A stretch of 64,000 nucleotides of DNA from the NCBI RefSeq assembly GCF_000813845.1, contig NZ_JWTB01000022.1:36423-100422 (forward strand), written 5' to 3'. Positions 17,887-27,839 of the stretch are shown piece by piece; position 1 is the stretch's first letter; every line of letters begins with the position of its first letter. This DNA comes from Pseudarthrobacter phenanthrenivorans. GTDB taxonomy: Bacteria; Actinomycetota; Actinomycetes; Actinomycetales; Micrococcaceae. The notes below the pieces were generated by a model, which did no database searches, was not told the origin of the DNA, and saw nothing but the letters and a program-made list of their open reading frames with translations. Position numbers and translations under genes: made by a program.

Positions 17887-19068
17887 ATGCCGGACTCCCC
17901 CCTCCTCACCGCCGCGGCCGTGGCAGTGATCGCCATGGCGATTGCCGTCGTCGTCGGCGTGGGCCTGAAGGTGCTGCGATCCTTCCGGGAGCTGGGCACC
18001 GACGCCGAACGCGCCACCTACCACACCCTGCATGCCGCGTCCCAGGCCGGGCAGCACCTGCGGCGCGGCCTGAACCCTGCCGGCGCAGCGAAAGCCAGCC
18101 GCCAGCTGCGCACCCTGCTGGCCTGCGAGGCCCTGGCCATCATGGACACCTCAGGCGTCCTGGCCTGGGACGGGGGTGCCGAGGACATCAGGCCGCGCCT
18201 CATGGACCTCGCCGCGGACGTGCTGGGCTCGGGCCGGACCGCCGTCCTGCCCGCAGGGGCGGACGGAACGGGCGGCCGGCTTGCCGCCGTGATCGCCCCG
18301 GTGCGGGCCGGCACCCGCGTGGTGGGTGCCGTGGCCGCCTTCGCCCCGTCCGCCGGGGCCGGCCTGGTCCGGGCCACCGGCGAGGTTGCCGACTGGGTGG
18401 CCGTGCAGGTGGAACTCGCCGAGCTGGATGCCTCCCGGACACTGCTGATGGAAGCTGAGGTCCGGGCGCTGCGGGCCCAGATCAGTCCGCACTTCATCTA
18501 CAACTCGCTCAACGCCATCGCGTCTTTCATCAACACCGATCCGCAGCGTGCCAGGGAGCTGGTGGTGGAGTTTGCGGATTTTACCCGCTACTCGTTCCGG
18601 CGGCACGGCGACTTCACCACCCTCGCGGAGGAGCTGCGCTGCATTGACCGCTACCTGCTGCTGGAGCGGGCCCGGTTCGGCGAGCGCGTCCAGGTCAGCC
18701 TGCGCGTCGCCCCCGAGGTGCTCAGCACCGTCATCCCGTTCCTCAGCCTGCAGCCGTTGGTCGAAAATGCCGTCCGGCATGGGCTGGAGGCCAAGGAAGG
18801 CCCCGGGCACATCAGCATCACGGCGGAGGACGCCGGTTCCTTCGCCGAGGTCACCATCGAGGACGACGGCGTGGGGATGGATCCGGAGCACCTCCGGTCG
18901 GTGCTGGCCGGCCACACGGACGGGGACCACGTGGGGCTGCGGAACGTCGATGCCCGGCTCCGCCAGGTGTACGGCAACGACCATGGGCTGGTGGTGGAAA
19001 CGGCGCCGGGTGAGGGCACCCTGATCACCATGCGGGTGCCGAAGTCACAGCCCGGCCACGACGCGTGA
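17887..19068 (+). CDS. LytS/YpdA-type sensor histidine kinase
   Basis: A 393-residue kinase of the His_kinase/HATPase type that pairs with LytTR regulators. One N-terminal membrane helix (residues 5-28) is followed by a GAF-like sensor region (about 75-175), the phosphoacceptor motif QISPHFIYNSLNAI with H202, and an ATPase domain with LQPLVENAVRHG (N box) and EDDGVGMD (G1 box). Unlike E. coli BtsS/YpdA it has only one membrane helix. TACGCT lies 7 nt before the ATG and no ribosome-binding site is visible, suggesting a leaderless transcript. Divergent from the ActP pair; the cognate response regulator gene follows 33 bp later. Confidence 0.88.
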   Translation: MPDSPLLTAAAVAVIAMAIAVVVGVGLKVLRSFRELGTDAERATYHTLHAASQAGQHLRRGLNPAGAAKASRQLRTLLACEALAIMDTSGVLAWDGGAEDIRPRLMDLAADVLGSGRTAVLPAGADGTGGRLAAVIAPVRAGTRVVGAVAAFAPSAGAGLVRATGEVADWVAVQVELAELDASRTLLMEAEVRALRAQISPHFIYNSLNAIASFINTDPQRARELVVEFADFTRYSFRRHGDFTTLAEELRCIDRYLLLERARFGERVQVSLRVAPEVLSTVIPFLSLQPLVENAVRHGLEAKEGPGHISITAEDAGSFAEVTIEDDGVGMDPEHLRSVLAGHTDGDHVGLRNVDARLRQVYGNDHGLVVETAPGEGTLITMRVPKSQPGHDA

Positions 19069-19101
19069 GGCAGGACCTGCAGCTGGAAGTACCCTAGGAG
19101 C

Positions 19102-19818
19102 ATGATTAACGTCCTCGTCGTTGATGATGAGCTGCCCGCCGTGGAGGAACTTGCTTTCCTGCTGGGCAGGGACGACCGCATCGGCAAGGTGCTGCGGGCG
19201 ACGTCCGGCGCTGAAGCCCTCACGGCCCTGTCCGCGGGCAGCATCGATGCCGTATTCCTGGATATCCATATGCCCGCCGTCTCCGGGCTGGACATCGCCG
19301 CCGCCATTGCCCGCAGCAGCAGCCCGCCGGCCGTCGTCTTTGTCACCGCCGACGAGGACCATGCCCTGGCGGCCTTCGAACTCGCGGCCGTGGACTACCT
19401 GCTCAAACCCGTGCGCGCCGAGCGGCTGGCCCGTTCCGTGGGGCGGATCAGTGAACTGCGCGACGGCGGGACGGCACCGGAAATGATCACCGTCGACCAG
19501 GGCGGGACCACCAGGATGATCCGCCGCGACGATGTCACCTATGTCCAGGCCCAGGGCGACTACGCCCGGCTGCACACCGCCGACGCCAGCTACCTCATCC
19601 GGGTGCCGCTGGCCGACCTTGAGCAGCAGTGGGCGGACGCCGGCTTCATCCGCACCCACCGGTCCTACCTGGTGGCACTGAAGCATGTGTCCTCGATGAA
19701 GCTGGCCGCGGACGGGCCCCGCGTGACGGTGGCCGGCGCCGGCCTGCCCATCAGCCGCCGGCACCTGCCGATCGTGCGGGAGAAGCTGGAGGCCACCCGC
19801 ATCAGGCCGCACGCATGA
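19102..19818 (+). CDS. LytTR-family response regulator
   Basis: A 238-residue regulator. The receiver domain has VVDDELPA, phosphoacceptor D54 in FLDIHMP, T in FVTADED and K in YLLKPVRAERL. The C-terminal LytTR DNA-binding domain starts near residue 130 (ITVDQGGTTRMIRRDDVTYVQAQGDYARLHT) and includes FIRTHRSYLVALKHV. Related systems (YpdAB, BtsSR) control pyruvate-type carriers. Its stop overlaps the start of the next membrane gene (ATGA), tying it to the second symporter operon. Confidence 0.9.
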   Translation: MINVLVVDDELPAVEELAFLLGRDDRIGKVLRATSGAEALTALSAGSIDAVFLDIHMPAVSGLDIAAAIARSSSPPAVVFVTADEDHALAAFELAAVDYLLKPVRAERLARSVGRISELRDGGTAPEMITVDQGGTTRMIRRDDVTYVQAQGDYARLHTADASYLIRVPLADLEQQWADAGFIRTHRSYLVALKHVSSMKLAADGPRVTVAGAGLPISRRHLPIVREKLEATRIRPHA

Positions 19819-20186
19819 CCCGCGTCCGGGTCACGGCCCCGCACGCGGCCGCCCGTCCTGCGGTGCGCGCCGGGCAGCGCAGCGGCGAATCGCGGGAAGC
19901 CGCGCAGGACTCCGAGGTGGGACAGGTGTTCGTCCGGTCCCTGATCAGGTCGCAGCTGCGGCTGGCCCTTGTGGTGGCCGGCGGCTTCCTGCTGATCCTG
20001 GCCGCGTTCCCCCTGGTCCTGCTGGCAGTGCCCGGCCTGGCCGATGCCCCCGTTGCCGGGATTCCGTTCGGCTGGCTCCTGCTGGGCGCGGGAATCTACC
20101 CGGTCATCGGCCTGAGCGCCTGGCTGTATGTGCGGACCGCCGCCCGCAACGAGGCGCGCTACCGCGACCTCGCCGGCGAGCAATGA
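19815..20186 (+). CDS. Small two-helix membrane protein, probable partner of the second symporter
   Basis: A 123-residue protein with a ~45-residue Arg-rich cytoplasmic start and two membrane segments (about 57-79 and 88-108). Position, size and topology match DUF485/YjcH-type proteins that precede SSS carriers, though the sequence signature is weak. Overlaps the response regulator stop by 4 bp and precedes the symporter by 7 bp. Confidence 0.65.
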   Translation: MTRVRVTAPHAAARPAVRAGQRSGESREAAQDSEVGQVFVRSLIRSQLRLALVVAGGFLLILAAFPLVLLAVPGLADAPVAGIPFGWLLLGAGIYPVIGLSAWLYVRTAARNEARYRDLAGEQ

Positions 20187-20193
20187 GGCCCGC

Positions 20194-21675
20194 ATGAACG
20201 CCGGGGCCGCCATCGCAGCCGTGGCGGTCGTGTCCCTCGCCACGGCCATTATCGGCTTTTACGGGCTGCGGATTTCCCGCACCACAGGTGACTTCTACGT
20301 TGCCTCCCGCACCGTCCGGCCCTGGTGGAATGCCTCGGCGATCGGCGGCGAGTACTTGTCCGCGGCCAGCTTCCTGGGGGTGGCCGGGCTCATCCTGCTC
20401 TCGGGGACGGATGCGGTCTGGTTCCCGGTGGGGTACACCGCCGGCTACCTGATGCTGCTGCTCTTCGTCGCGGCCCCGCTGCGCCGTTCCGGGGCCTACA
20501 CCATTCCGGACTTCACCGAGTCCCGGCTGGCATCCCGGGCCGTCCGGCGGGTGACCAGCCTCGTGGTGGTGATGGTCGGCTGGCTGTACATCGTGCCTCA
20601 GCTGCACGGTGCTGCCCTGACCATCCAGATCGCCACCGGCCTGCCGTCCTGGGTGGGTTCGGTGGCCGTCGTCGTGGTGGTCTGCCTGACGGTGGTGGCC
20701 GGCGGCATGCGGTCCATCACGTTCGTCCAGGCCTTCCAGTACTGGCTGAAGCTGACCGCCCTCGCCGTGCCCATCCTGTTCATCATCTTCGTGCTGGCCG
20801 GACAGGGCACCGGACCGCAGTCCGCTCCGGCAGTCAACCCCACGGGACTGGCACCGGCGGGGCCCTACCAGAACGTTTCCCTGCTGGTGGCGCTGCTGTT
20901 CGGCACCCTGGGCCTGCCGCACGTGCTGGTACGCTTCTACACCAACCCGGACGGGCACTCCGCCCGCCGCACCACGCTGATCGTCCTGGGCCTGTTGTCC
21001 GTGTTCTACCTCTTCCCCACCGCCTACGGGCTGGTGGCCCGCACGTACGCGCCGGACCTGGCCCGCTCTGGACAGCCGGACGCCATGGTCCTGCGGTTGC
21101 CCGGCGAGCTCGTGGGTGGCATGGCGGGGGACCTGCTCTCGGCCCTGGTGGTGGCCGGGGCGTTCGCCGCGTTCCTCTCCACCACCTCCGGCCTGGTGGT
21201 GTCCCTGGCCGGTGTGATCAGCCAGGATGTGCTGGGCGGCAGCGTCCGCGGCTTCCGGCTGGCCGCCGTCGTCTCCGCGCTTGTCCCCCTTGGGTTTGCC
21301 TTCATGACCGGTTCCTCTGCCTTGGCCGGCAGCGTAGGCCTGGTGTTCGCGTTCACCGCCTCCACGGTGTGCCCGGTCCTGCTGCTGGGCATCTGGTGGC
21401 GCGGCCTGACAGACACGGGAGCCATCGCCGGGATGGTGACCGGCGGCCTGCTCTGCGGCGGGGCGATGATCGCCGGCGCCGTGTCCGGTCCGGGAACAGT
21501 GCCGGCGTGGCTGGCGCAGCCGGCGGCCTGGAGCGTGCCTGCCGCCTTCGCCGTCATGGTGATCGTGTCCAGGGCCACCGCCCACCGCATTCCCGCCACC
21601 ATGCCGCGGATCATGACCAGGCTGCATACCCCGGAACGGCCGCTGGCGACGGAGCGGTGGTCGGGAGGACAATAG
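20194..21675 (+). CDS. Second sodium:solute symporter (SSS family)
   Basis: A 493-residue SSS carrier with about 13 membrane segments, and the signatures TTGDFYVASRTV, NASAIGGEYLSAASFLGVAG and GLPHVLVRFYTNPDGHSARR. It is close in type to the ActP-like protein at 15.7-17.3 kb but shorter at the C-terminus. Encoded in the same run as the LytS/LytTR genes, so it is a likely regulatory target or sensing partner of that system. Substrate probably a small monocarboxylate; not provable from sequence. Confidence 0.87.
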   Translation: MNAGAAIAAVAVVSLATAIIGFYGLRISRTTGDFYVASRTVRPWWNASAIGGEYLSAASFLGVAGLILLSGTDAVWFPVGYTAGYLMLLLFVAAPLRRSGAYTIPDFTESRLASRAVRRVTSLVVVMVGWLYIVPQLHGAALTIQIATGLPSWVGSVAVVVVVCLTVVAGGMRSITFVQAFQYWLKLTALAVPILFIIFVLAGQGTGPQSAPAVNPTGLAPAGPYQNVSLLVALLFGTLGLPHVLVRFYTNPDGHSARRTTLIVLGLLSVFYLFPTAYGLVARTYAPDLARSGQPDAMVLRLPGELVGGMAGDLLSALVVAGAFAAFLSTTSGLVVSLAGVISQDVLGGSVRGFRLAAVVSALVPLGFAFMTGSSALAGSVGLVFAFTASTVCPVLLLGIWWRGLTDTGAIAGMVTGGLLCGGAMIAGAVSGPGTVPAWLAQPAAWSVPAAFAVMVIVSRATAHRIPATMPRIMTRLHTPERPLATERWSGGQ

Positions 21676-21679
21676 CGCC

Positions 21680-22369
21680 ATGTCCAGCGAGGAGGGCGCG
21701 CAGTCCCGGCAGCCAGGCGGGGTCCCGGCCTCCGTGCGTGCCCAGCTGCTCGCCACGGAACACTGGGGCCTGCTGGCATCGCGCAGCACGGCCCAAGGCG
21801 AGGTGCTGACGCGGATCAGCATGTTCCTGACCTTCACGTCGGCAAGCGTGGTCAGCATGGCGCTGGTGGGCCAGGCCACCGGGTTTTCCGCGGCCTTCGT
21901 GCTGCTCGCCGTGGTGGTCCTGTTCATCGACACGGCGATCGGGCTCCTGACCCAGCTGCGGGTGATGAACGTGGCGCACGAGGACCTCATGTACGTCACC
22001 GCCATGAACCGGCTGCGGGCGGCCTACGTTGACCTAGACCCGGGCGTGGCGCCGTACCTGATGGCGGCGCACCATGACGATGAGGCAGGTTCGAAGCGGA
22101 CCTATTACTTTTTCGGGAACCGCGGCAGCTTCAGCCATGTGGCGGGCAGCAGCATGATCTTCATGACGACGGCGAACGCTGCCTTGATTGCCATTCTGGC
22201 CGGGCTGCTGGTGACGCTGGCGGGGGCGGGCACGGCGGCCGCGCTCGTGGCGGGCGCGGTGTGCGGAGCCGCATTCCTGGTGGTCTCGGCCGTCCGCGGC
22301 TACCGCGGCTACCGCGGGGTGTGGCGCGGCTTCACGCCGCTTTCCCCGACTCCTCCTGCCGGGGAATAG
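21680..22369 (+). CDS. Hypothetical four-helix membrane protein
   Basis: A 229-residue protein with two hydrophobic hairpins: residues 45-95 and 155-205. Between them is a charged loop (RLRAAYVDLDPGVAPYLMAAHHDDEAG). The C-terminus repeats RGYRGYRGVWRG. I do not recognise the family beyond a general actinobacterial membrane protein. Starts 5 bp after the symporter stop with GGGAGGA about 12 nt before the ATG, so it probably belongs to the same transcript. Confidence 0.65.
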   Translation: MSSEEGAQSRQPGGVPASVRAQLLATEHWGLLASRSTAQGEVLTRISMFLTFTSASVVSMALVGQATGFSAAFVLLAVVVLFIDTAIGLLTQLRVMNVAHEDLMYVTAMNRLRAAYVDLDPGVAPYLMAAHHDDEAGSKRTYYFFGNRGSFSHVAGSSMIFMTTANAALIAILAGLLVTLAGAGTAAALVAGAVCGAAFLVVSAVRGYRGYRGVWRGFTPLSPTPPAGE

Positions 22370-22383
22370 CGGGACCCGGCCTG

Positions 22384-22968
22384 CTAGTCGATGGCCGCCA
22401 TCAGCTCGACGACGCGGTCCAGGAAGGCATCGACCTGCGATTCCTCGTAGCCGTCGGCGCCCACCGCGGGGCGGAAGACGGCACGGCGCACGCTGTCAAC
22501 GCTGAGCGGTTTGTCCTGTTCAAGGTAGGCGACGAGTTCGCGGCACAGCCGGTCGACGTCGTCGGTGTTGTAGCTGCGGGCCTTCTTCCTGCTGGGCCGC
22601 CGGAAGCGGTCGCCGTCGGGCCGGTGCAGCCGGCCGCGGAGGATGCCGGAGAGGTTTCCGATTTCGCGGAGCCAGGCTTCCTCCCCGTGGGCCGCGATCA
22701 GTTCATCGCGCTCCCGGCGGGCGAAGGCGTCTTCGAGCCGGTCCAGGGCCGCATCCACGACGGCGGCGGAGTAGCCGCCCTTGACGGGATCGAAGGACAC
22801 CGCCCGCACGTCGGCGCTGTTCACGGGGTTCGTGGCGGAGCCAGGCGTTTCCAGGGAGATCCGCGCGCGCTGCAGGAACTGGTCCACCTGCTTGGCGTTG
22901 TACCCGTACTCGCCGCGCTGCACGCGCTCAAAGGACGCAGGGATCTGCCGATGAATGTCCAATGCCAC
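22384..22968 (-). CDS. DivIVA-domain repeat protein
   Basis: A 194-residue protein made of three DivIVA-like motifs: FERVQRGEYGYNAKQVDQFLQRA (~residues 13-35), VSFDPVKGGYSAAVVDAALDRL (~57-78) and FRPAVGADGYEESQVDAFLDRV (~164-185). Each repeats the F...GY....VD..LDR pattern of the DivIVA N-terminal domain, but there is no long coiled coil. Full DivIVA (Wag31) organises polar growth; the role of this short form is unknown. GTG start with GAAGGAA 6 nt upstream. Confidence 0.8.
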   Translation of the reverse strand: MALDIHRQIPASFERVQRGEYGYNAKQVDQFLQRARISLETPGSATNPVNSADVRAVSFDPVKGGYSAAVVDAALDRLEDAFARRERDELIAAHGEEAWLREIGNLSGILRGRLHRPDGDRFRRPSRKKARSYNTDDVDRLCRELVAYLEQDKPLSVDSVRRAVFRPAVGADGYEESQVDAFLDRVVELMAAID

Positions 22969-23088
22969 TTCGATTCCTTCAGTGCTCTTCAGCCGTAGTG
23001 CTTCCGCACCAGTTTAGGGTGCCGCAGCCAGGGTGGGCGCCCGGGTCGTGTTTGTGTCAGCCGCCCGTGCGTGCCGCCGTGGAGGCGA

Positions 23089-24009
23089 TTAGGCGCCAGC
23101 CACCATGCCGTACATGATGAACGCCACCGGTGAGGCGAAGACGATCGAATCCAGCCGGTCCATTACTCCCCCGTGGCCGGGCAGGATGCTGCTCATGTCC
23201 TTGACGCCGAGTTCGCGCTTGACCATGGACTCGGCAAGGTCCCCGGCGGTGGCCGCAGCGACGGTCCCGACGGCCAGCACCACGCCGACCCACCAGGGCT
23301 TGTCCAGCACGAAGAGTGCCGCCAGGACGCCGATCAGGGTGGCCCCGGCCACCGATCCCGCGAAGCCCTCCCAGGACTTCTTGGGGCTGATCTTCGGTGC
23401 CATGGGGTGCTTTCCGAGGGACGCGCCCACCAGGTAGCCGAACGTATCGTTGGAGACCACCAGCAGCAGCATGACCGCGATCTCCCAGGCTCCGATGGGC
23501 GCAACACCCCCGGGCCACAGGCCCAGCGGAGTGGTGCCGGCGGCATGCAGCGGCAGGGCCGCGAAGCTAATGAAGAACGGCACCCAGCCCAGGGTGAAGA
23601 CTCCGGCGAAGATGCTGTTGGCCGATCCGGCGGCGCTTTCGATCGAGCGCCACAGCAGGACCGCGACGGCGCTGAGCAGGAGGGCAAACAGCTGGCTCTC
23701 AATGCCGCCGAAGTAGGCGGCAAAGGGCATGGCCAGCGTGCCCGTCATCACCGGCACGATGGGCATCCTGGTGCCGTTGGCTTCCAGCGCGCGGTAGATC
23801 TCCCAGACGCCGAACACCGCAAAGGCGGTGACGATGGCGACGAAGGCCAGCGGCAGGAACAGCAGCCCGCCCAGGACACCGAGCAGCATGGCCAGGCCCA
23901 CCACGACGGCGGCGGGCAGGTTCCTGCCGGCCTTTGGTGTCGGATTGCTCCTGGGCTGCTTCCCCCGCGCGCCGGCCCGTGAAGCCGGGGCCTGATCTGC
24001 CTGGCCCAT
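23089..24009 (-). CDS. cdsA: Phosphatidate cytidylyltransferase
   Basis: A 306-residue membrane enzyme that makes CDP-diacylglycerol from phosphatidate and CTP at the inner membrane. After a ~30-residue basic N-terminal tail there are about eight membrane segments. The CDS signature is complete near the C-terminus: SMVKRELGVKDMSSILPGHG followed by GVMDRLDS. Start overlaps the frr stop by one base (TGATG), the conserved frr-cdsA arrangement. Confidence 0.95.
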   Translation of the reverse strand: MGQADQAPASRAGARGKQPRSNPTPKAGRNLPAAVVVGLAMLLGVLGGLLFLPLAFVAIVTAFAVFGVWEIYRALEANGTRMPIVPVMTGTLAMPFAAYFGGIESQLFALLLSAVAVLLWRSIESAAGSANSIFAGVFTLGWVPFFISFAALPLHAAGTTPLGLWPGGVAPIGAWEIAVMLLLVVSNDTFGYLVGASLGKHPMAPKISPKKSWEGFAGSVAGATLIGVLAALFVLDKPWWVGVVLAVGTVAAATAGDLAESMVKRELGVKDMSSILPGHGGVMDRLDSIVFASPVAFIMYGMVAGA

Positions 24010-24566
24010 CAGACTTCGAGCAGCTCTGCTTCCTTGCGCTTGAGCAGCTCATCAATGCCGTCAACGTGGGCCTTGGTCAGGCTGTCCAGTTCCTTCTCGG
24101 CGCGGTTGCCTTCGTCTTCGCCGGCTTCGCCGTCCTTGACCAGTCGGTCAAGGGTTTCCTTGGCCTTCCGGCGGATGTTGCGGATGGAGATCTTGGCGTC
24201 CTCGCCCTTGGTCTTAACGATCTTGACGTATTCCTTGCGGCGTTCCTTGGTCAGTTCAGGAATGGTGATCCTGATGACGTTGCCGTCGTTGGACGGGTTC
24301 GCGCCGACTTCGGAGTCACTCAGGGCACGTTCGATGTCGCGCATCGCCGACTTGTCGAAGGGGGTGATCAGGATGGTCCGGGCGTCCGGGATGGCGAAGG
24401 ATGCCAGCTGCTGCAGGGGCGTGGGCGAGCCGTAGTAGTCCACCAGGACCTTGTTGTACAGGCCCGGGTTGGCGCGGCCGGTGCGGACGGAGGCGAAGTC
24501 TTCCTTGGCTACCTCGACGGCCTTGTCCATCTTTTCTTCGGCTTCGAGCAAGGTTTCTTCGATCAC
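24009..24566 (-). CDS. frr: Ribosome recycling factor
   Basis: A 185-residue RRF of normal length. It has the typical start ([17 protein letters not shown]), [21 protein letters not shown] and the C-terminal helix ([38 protein letters not shown]). With EF-G it splits post-termination ribosomes. GTG start with AGGAGA 5 nt upstream. Confidence 0.97.
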   Translation of the reverse strand: MIEETLLEAEEKMDKAVEVAKEDFASVRTGRANPGLYNKVLVDYYGSPTPLQQLASFAIPDARTILITPFDKSAMRDIERALSDSEVGANPSNDGNVIRITIPELTKERRKEYVKIVKTKGEDAKISIRNIRRKAKETLDRLVKDGEAGEDEGNRAEKELDSLTKAHVDGIDELLKRKEAELLEV

Positions 24567-24637
24567 GGCTTCTCCTGACGGTTCTGGTGCGGTCCGGCGC
24601 GCCGGGCCCGTGCACTCACGTGGTTCTTTGTTGCTGT

Positions 24638-24669
24638 TTCCGTCCCCGCCGGAAAGGGCGGGGACGGAA
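24638..24669. terminator. Stable hairpin between pyrH and frr
   Basis: A perfect 13-bp stem, TTCCGTCCCCGCC with GGCGGGGACGGAA, around a 6-nt loop, 26 bp after the frr-proximal end of pyrH's downstream spacer. There is no U tract on either strand, so it may be an attenuator or processing site rather than a strong terminator. Confidence 0.45.
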
Positions 24670-24695
24670 CTGTCCTGGAATCATCCTAGCCGGAG

Positions 24696-25433
24696 CTAGG
24701 CGGTGACCAGCGTGCCCAGCTTCTCGCCGAGGATGGCGCGGGTGACGTTGCCTTCACCCTCCATGCCGAACACCACCATGGACAGGTTGTTGTCCTTGCA
24801 CATGGTCATGGCCGTCTGGTCCATCACCCGGATGTCGCGGCGCAGCGCGTCGTCGTAGCTGAGGGTTTCGAGCCGCTCCGCGGTGGGGTCCTTCTTGGGG
24901 TCCGCGGTGTACACGGCATCGACGCCGCTCTTGGCCATCAGGACCACGTCGGCATGGACTTCCAGGGCCCGCTGGGCGGCAACGGTGTCGGTGGAGAAGT
25001 ACGGCAGGCCGGCGCCGGCACCAAAGATGACCACGCGGCCCTTTTCCATGTGGCGGATGGCGCGGCGCGGGATGTAGGCCTCGGCCACCTGGCCCATGGT
25101 GATGGCGCTCTGGACACGGGTTTCCACGCCTGCCTGCTCAAGGAAGTCCTGCAAGGCCAGGCAGTTCATGACCGTTCCCAGCATGCCCATGTAGTCGGCG
25201 CGGGAGCGGTCCATGCCGCTTTGGGACAGTTCGGCGCCGCGGAAGAAGTTGCCTCCGCCCACCACGATGGCGACCTCCACCTGCGGGACGGCGGCGGCGA
25301 TCTGCTTGGCAACGTCGCGGACGGTTTCGGGATCGACACCCAGTTTCCCGCCGCCGAAGACCTCGCCGGAGAGCTTCAGGAGGACCCGCCGCCGGCTCTT
25401 CTCTGAATGCGTGACAGTGTTGACGGCTTCCAT
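24696..25433 (-). CDS. pyrH: UMP kinase
   Basis: A 245-residue amino-acid-kinase-fold UMP kinase: [49 protein letters not shown] and [13 protein letters not shown] are all family signatures. It phosphorylates UMP to UDP. The frame extends 88 codons upstream but the ATG at 25433 has GGGAAGG 6 nt before it and homology begins there. Lies between tsf and frr in the conserved order. Confidence 0.97.
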   Translation of the reverse strand: MEAVNTVTHSEKSRRRVLLKLSGEVFGGGKLGVDPETVRDVAKQIAAAVPQVEVAIVVGGGNFFRGAELSQSGMDRSRADYMGMLGTVMNCLALQDFLEQAGVETRVQSAITMGQVAEAYIPRRAIRHMEKGRVVIFGAGAGLPYFSTDTVAAQRALEVHADVVLMAKSGVDAVYTADPKKDPTAERLETLSYDDALRRDIRVMDQTAMTMCKDNNLSMVVFGMEGEGNVTRAILGEKLGTLVTA

Positions 25434-25540
25434 GATGCCTTCCCGTTGGTGACTCTGAAAAAAGGGTATCCTGCCGGCTCCGGTGGTCGGAACCGGCCGC
25501 GCTCCGTGTGGACTGCGCGTGGGGTGGATTGTGAGCATGC

Positions 25541-25572
25541 AAAAGGGGCGGCCACCGAAGTGGCCACCCCTT
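25541..25572 (-). terminator. Intrinsic terminator after tsf
   Basis: On the minus strand AAGGGGTGGCCAC and GTGGCCGCCCCTT form an 11-13 bp stem with a TTCG loop, followed by TTTT. It lies 10 bp after the tsf stop codon. Confidence 0.8.
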
Positions 25573-25581
25573 GCAGTTCGA

Positions 25582-26418
<837 letters not shown>

Positions 26419-26461
26419 GTGAACCCCTCTGTCTAGAAATGTGTGGTGGTGTGTACGGACC

Positions 26462-26501
26462 GACAGGACGGCAGCCCACGGGGGTGGGCTGCCATCCTGT
26501 C
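26462..26501. terminator. Strong hairpin between rpsB and tsf
   Basis: GACAGGACGGCAGCCCA pairs with TGGGCTGCCATCCTGTC with one C-A mismatch, giving a ~17-bp stem with a CGGGGG loop. No U tract follows on the minus strand, so partial termination or RNA processing that sets the rpsB:tsf ratio is more likely than full termination. Confidence 0.6.
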
Positions 26502-26545
26502 AGCAGCTCCGGCTGCGGACAGCGCGGAGAATCCGGTTATGTGAC

Positions 26546-27391
26546 TTACTTGGCGTCTTCGGCGGGAGCCTCGGCGGCGGCCGGAGCTTCAGCGTTCTCT
26601 GCCGGAGCTTCAGCGGCTTCTGCCTTGCTGCCTTCGAGGAGCTCGCGCTCCCACTCGGCGAGCGGCTCTTCCGGAGCTTCGGTGGCGCCGGTGCCGCGGT
26701 TGTTGCGGGCGATCAGGCCTTCGGCAACGGCGTCGGCGACAACGCGGGTCAGGAGGTTCACGGAGCGGATGGCGTCGTCGTTGCCCGGGATCGGGAAGTC
26801 GACTTCGTCGGGATCGCAGTTGGTGTCCAGGATGGCAACAACCGGGATGTTCAGCTTCTTGGCCTCGTCAACGGCGAGGTGTTCCTTCTTGGTGTCGACA
26901 ACCCAGAGCAGGGACGGAGCCTTGGTCAGGTTGCGGATACCGCCGAGGTTGGACTCGAGCTTGGTGAGTTCACGCTTGAGGAGCAGCAGCTCCTTCTTGG
27001 TGTACGCGGAACCGGCGACGTCGTCGAAGTCGATCTCTTCGAGTTCCTTCATGCGCTGGATGCGCTTGGCGACCGTCTGGAAGTTGGTCAGCATACCGCC
27101 GAGCCAGCGCTGGTTGACGTAGGGCTGGCCCACGCGGGTTGCCTGCTCGGCAATTGCTTCCTGGGCCTGCTTCTTGGTGCCGACGAAGAGCACGGTGCCG
27201 CCGTGGGCAACAGTGGCCTTGACGAACTCGTAGGCGCGGTCGATGTAGGACAGCGACTGCTGCAGGTCGATGATGTAGATGCCGTTGCGCTCGGTGAAGA
27301 TGAAGCGCTTCATCTTCGGGTTCCAACGACGGGTCTGGTGTCCAAAGTGGACGCCGCTGTCAAGCAGCTGGCGCATGGTTACGACGGGCAT
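26546..27391 (-). CDS. rpsB: 30S ribosomal protein S2
   Basis: A 281-residue S2. It begins [27 protein letters not shown] and has [16 protein letters not shown] and the [15 protein letters not shown] block. The last ~45 residues are an acidic Ala/Glu-rich tail, usual in actinobacteria. ATG chosen ten codons inside the open frame, with AAGGAG 8 nt upstream. Upstream lies a 448-bp spacer that must hold its promoter and leader. Confidence 0.97.
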   Translation of the reverse strand: MPVVTMRQLLDSGVHFGHQTRRWNPKMKRFIFTERNGIYIIDLQQSLSYIDRAYEFVKATVAHGGTVLFVGTKKQAQEAIAEQATRVGQPYVNQRWLGGMLTNFQTVAKRIQRMKELEEIDFDDVAGSAYTKKELLLLKRELTKLESNLGGIRNLTKAPSLLWVVDTKKEHLAVDEAKKLNIPVVAILDTNCDPDEVDFPIPGNDDAIRSVNLLTRVVADAVAEGLIARNNRGTGATEAPEEPLAEWERELLEGSKAEAAEAPAENAEAPAAAEAPAEDAK

Positions 27392-27839
27392 TCCGACGCT
27401 CCTTATTTTCCGGCAGGTCATTCATGAGAGAACCCGGAGGCTTCTTACCCTGCCAATTGTTGACGGTTGATCAGCGTGGCCCGGATGGGCCGTGCTCCTG
27501 GCATCCACCGCTCTTCCCATCAGGACCAAAGCCTGACCGCAGGAAGCGCGGTCCTCCATGGACGACGCCGAAGCGTTGCCTGCCGAAGGGCTGGATGCGC
27601 GTAGTCAGCCGCCGCTCCCCCACACTCCTGAATGAGATGTGCCGACGCAATCCGGACAGGGTCATGCACCGCGGGGGTGGACTACTGGGCGGGAAGCGTT
27701 TGAGGGCGCAGCAAACTGCTCCATCAAGTGTACTACAGCCCTCCCCGCCTTCAGGACAGTGCAGGCCCGGCGGTGGCAGTTGTCCACATGGCCGGAATCG
27801 GCCCTCCCGGCCCGGGCCGGGGCCGGGCAGGGTGGTGCC
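27392..27839. other. 448-bp spacer between rpsB and the divergent M23-like gene
   Basis: No convincing gene. On the minus strand TACACT (27732-27727) preceded by CTGAAG with a 16-bp spacer is a candidate rpsB promoter, which would give a leader of about 330 nt. Several frames are open in the region but have no family match or ribosome-binding site. A long rpsB leader could allow feedback by S2; this is inference. Confidence 0.35.

Noticed and set aside
20104..22005. Long minus-strand open frame opposite the second symporter
   Set aside because: Gly/His/Gln-rich composition with no family pattern; it is the shadow of a clear symporter and membrane-protein gene on the + strand.
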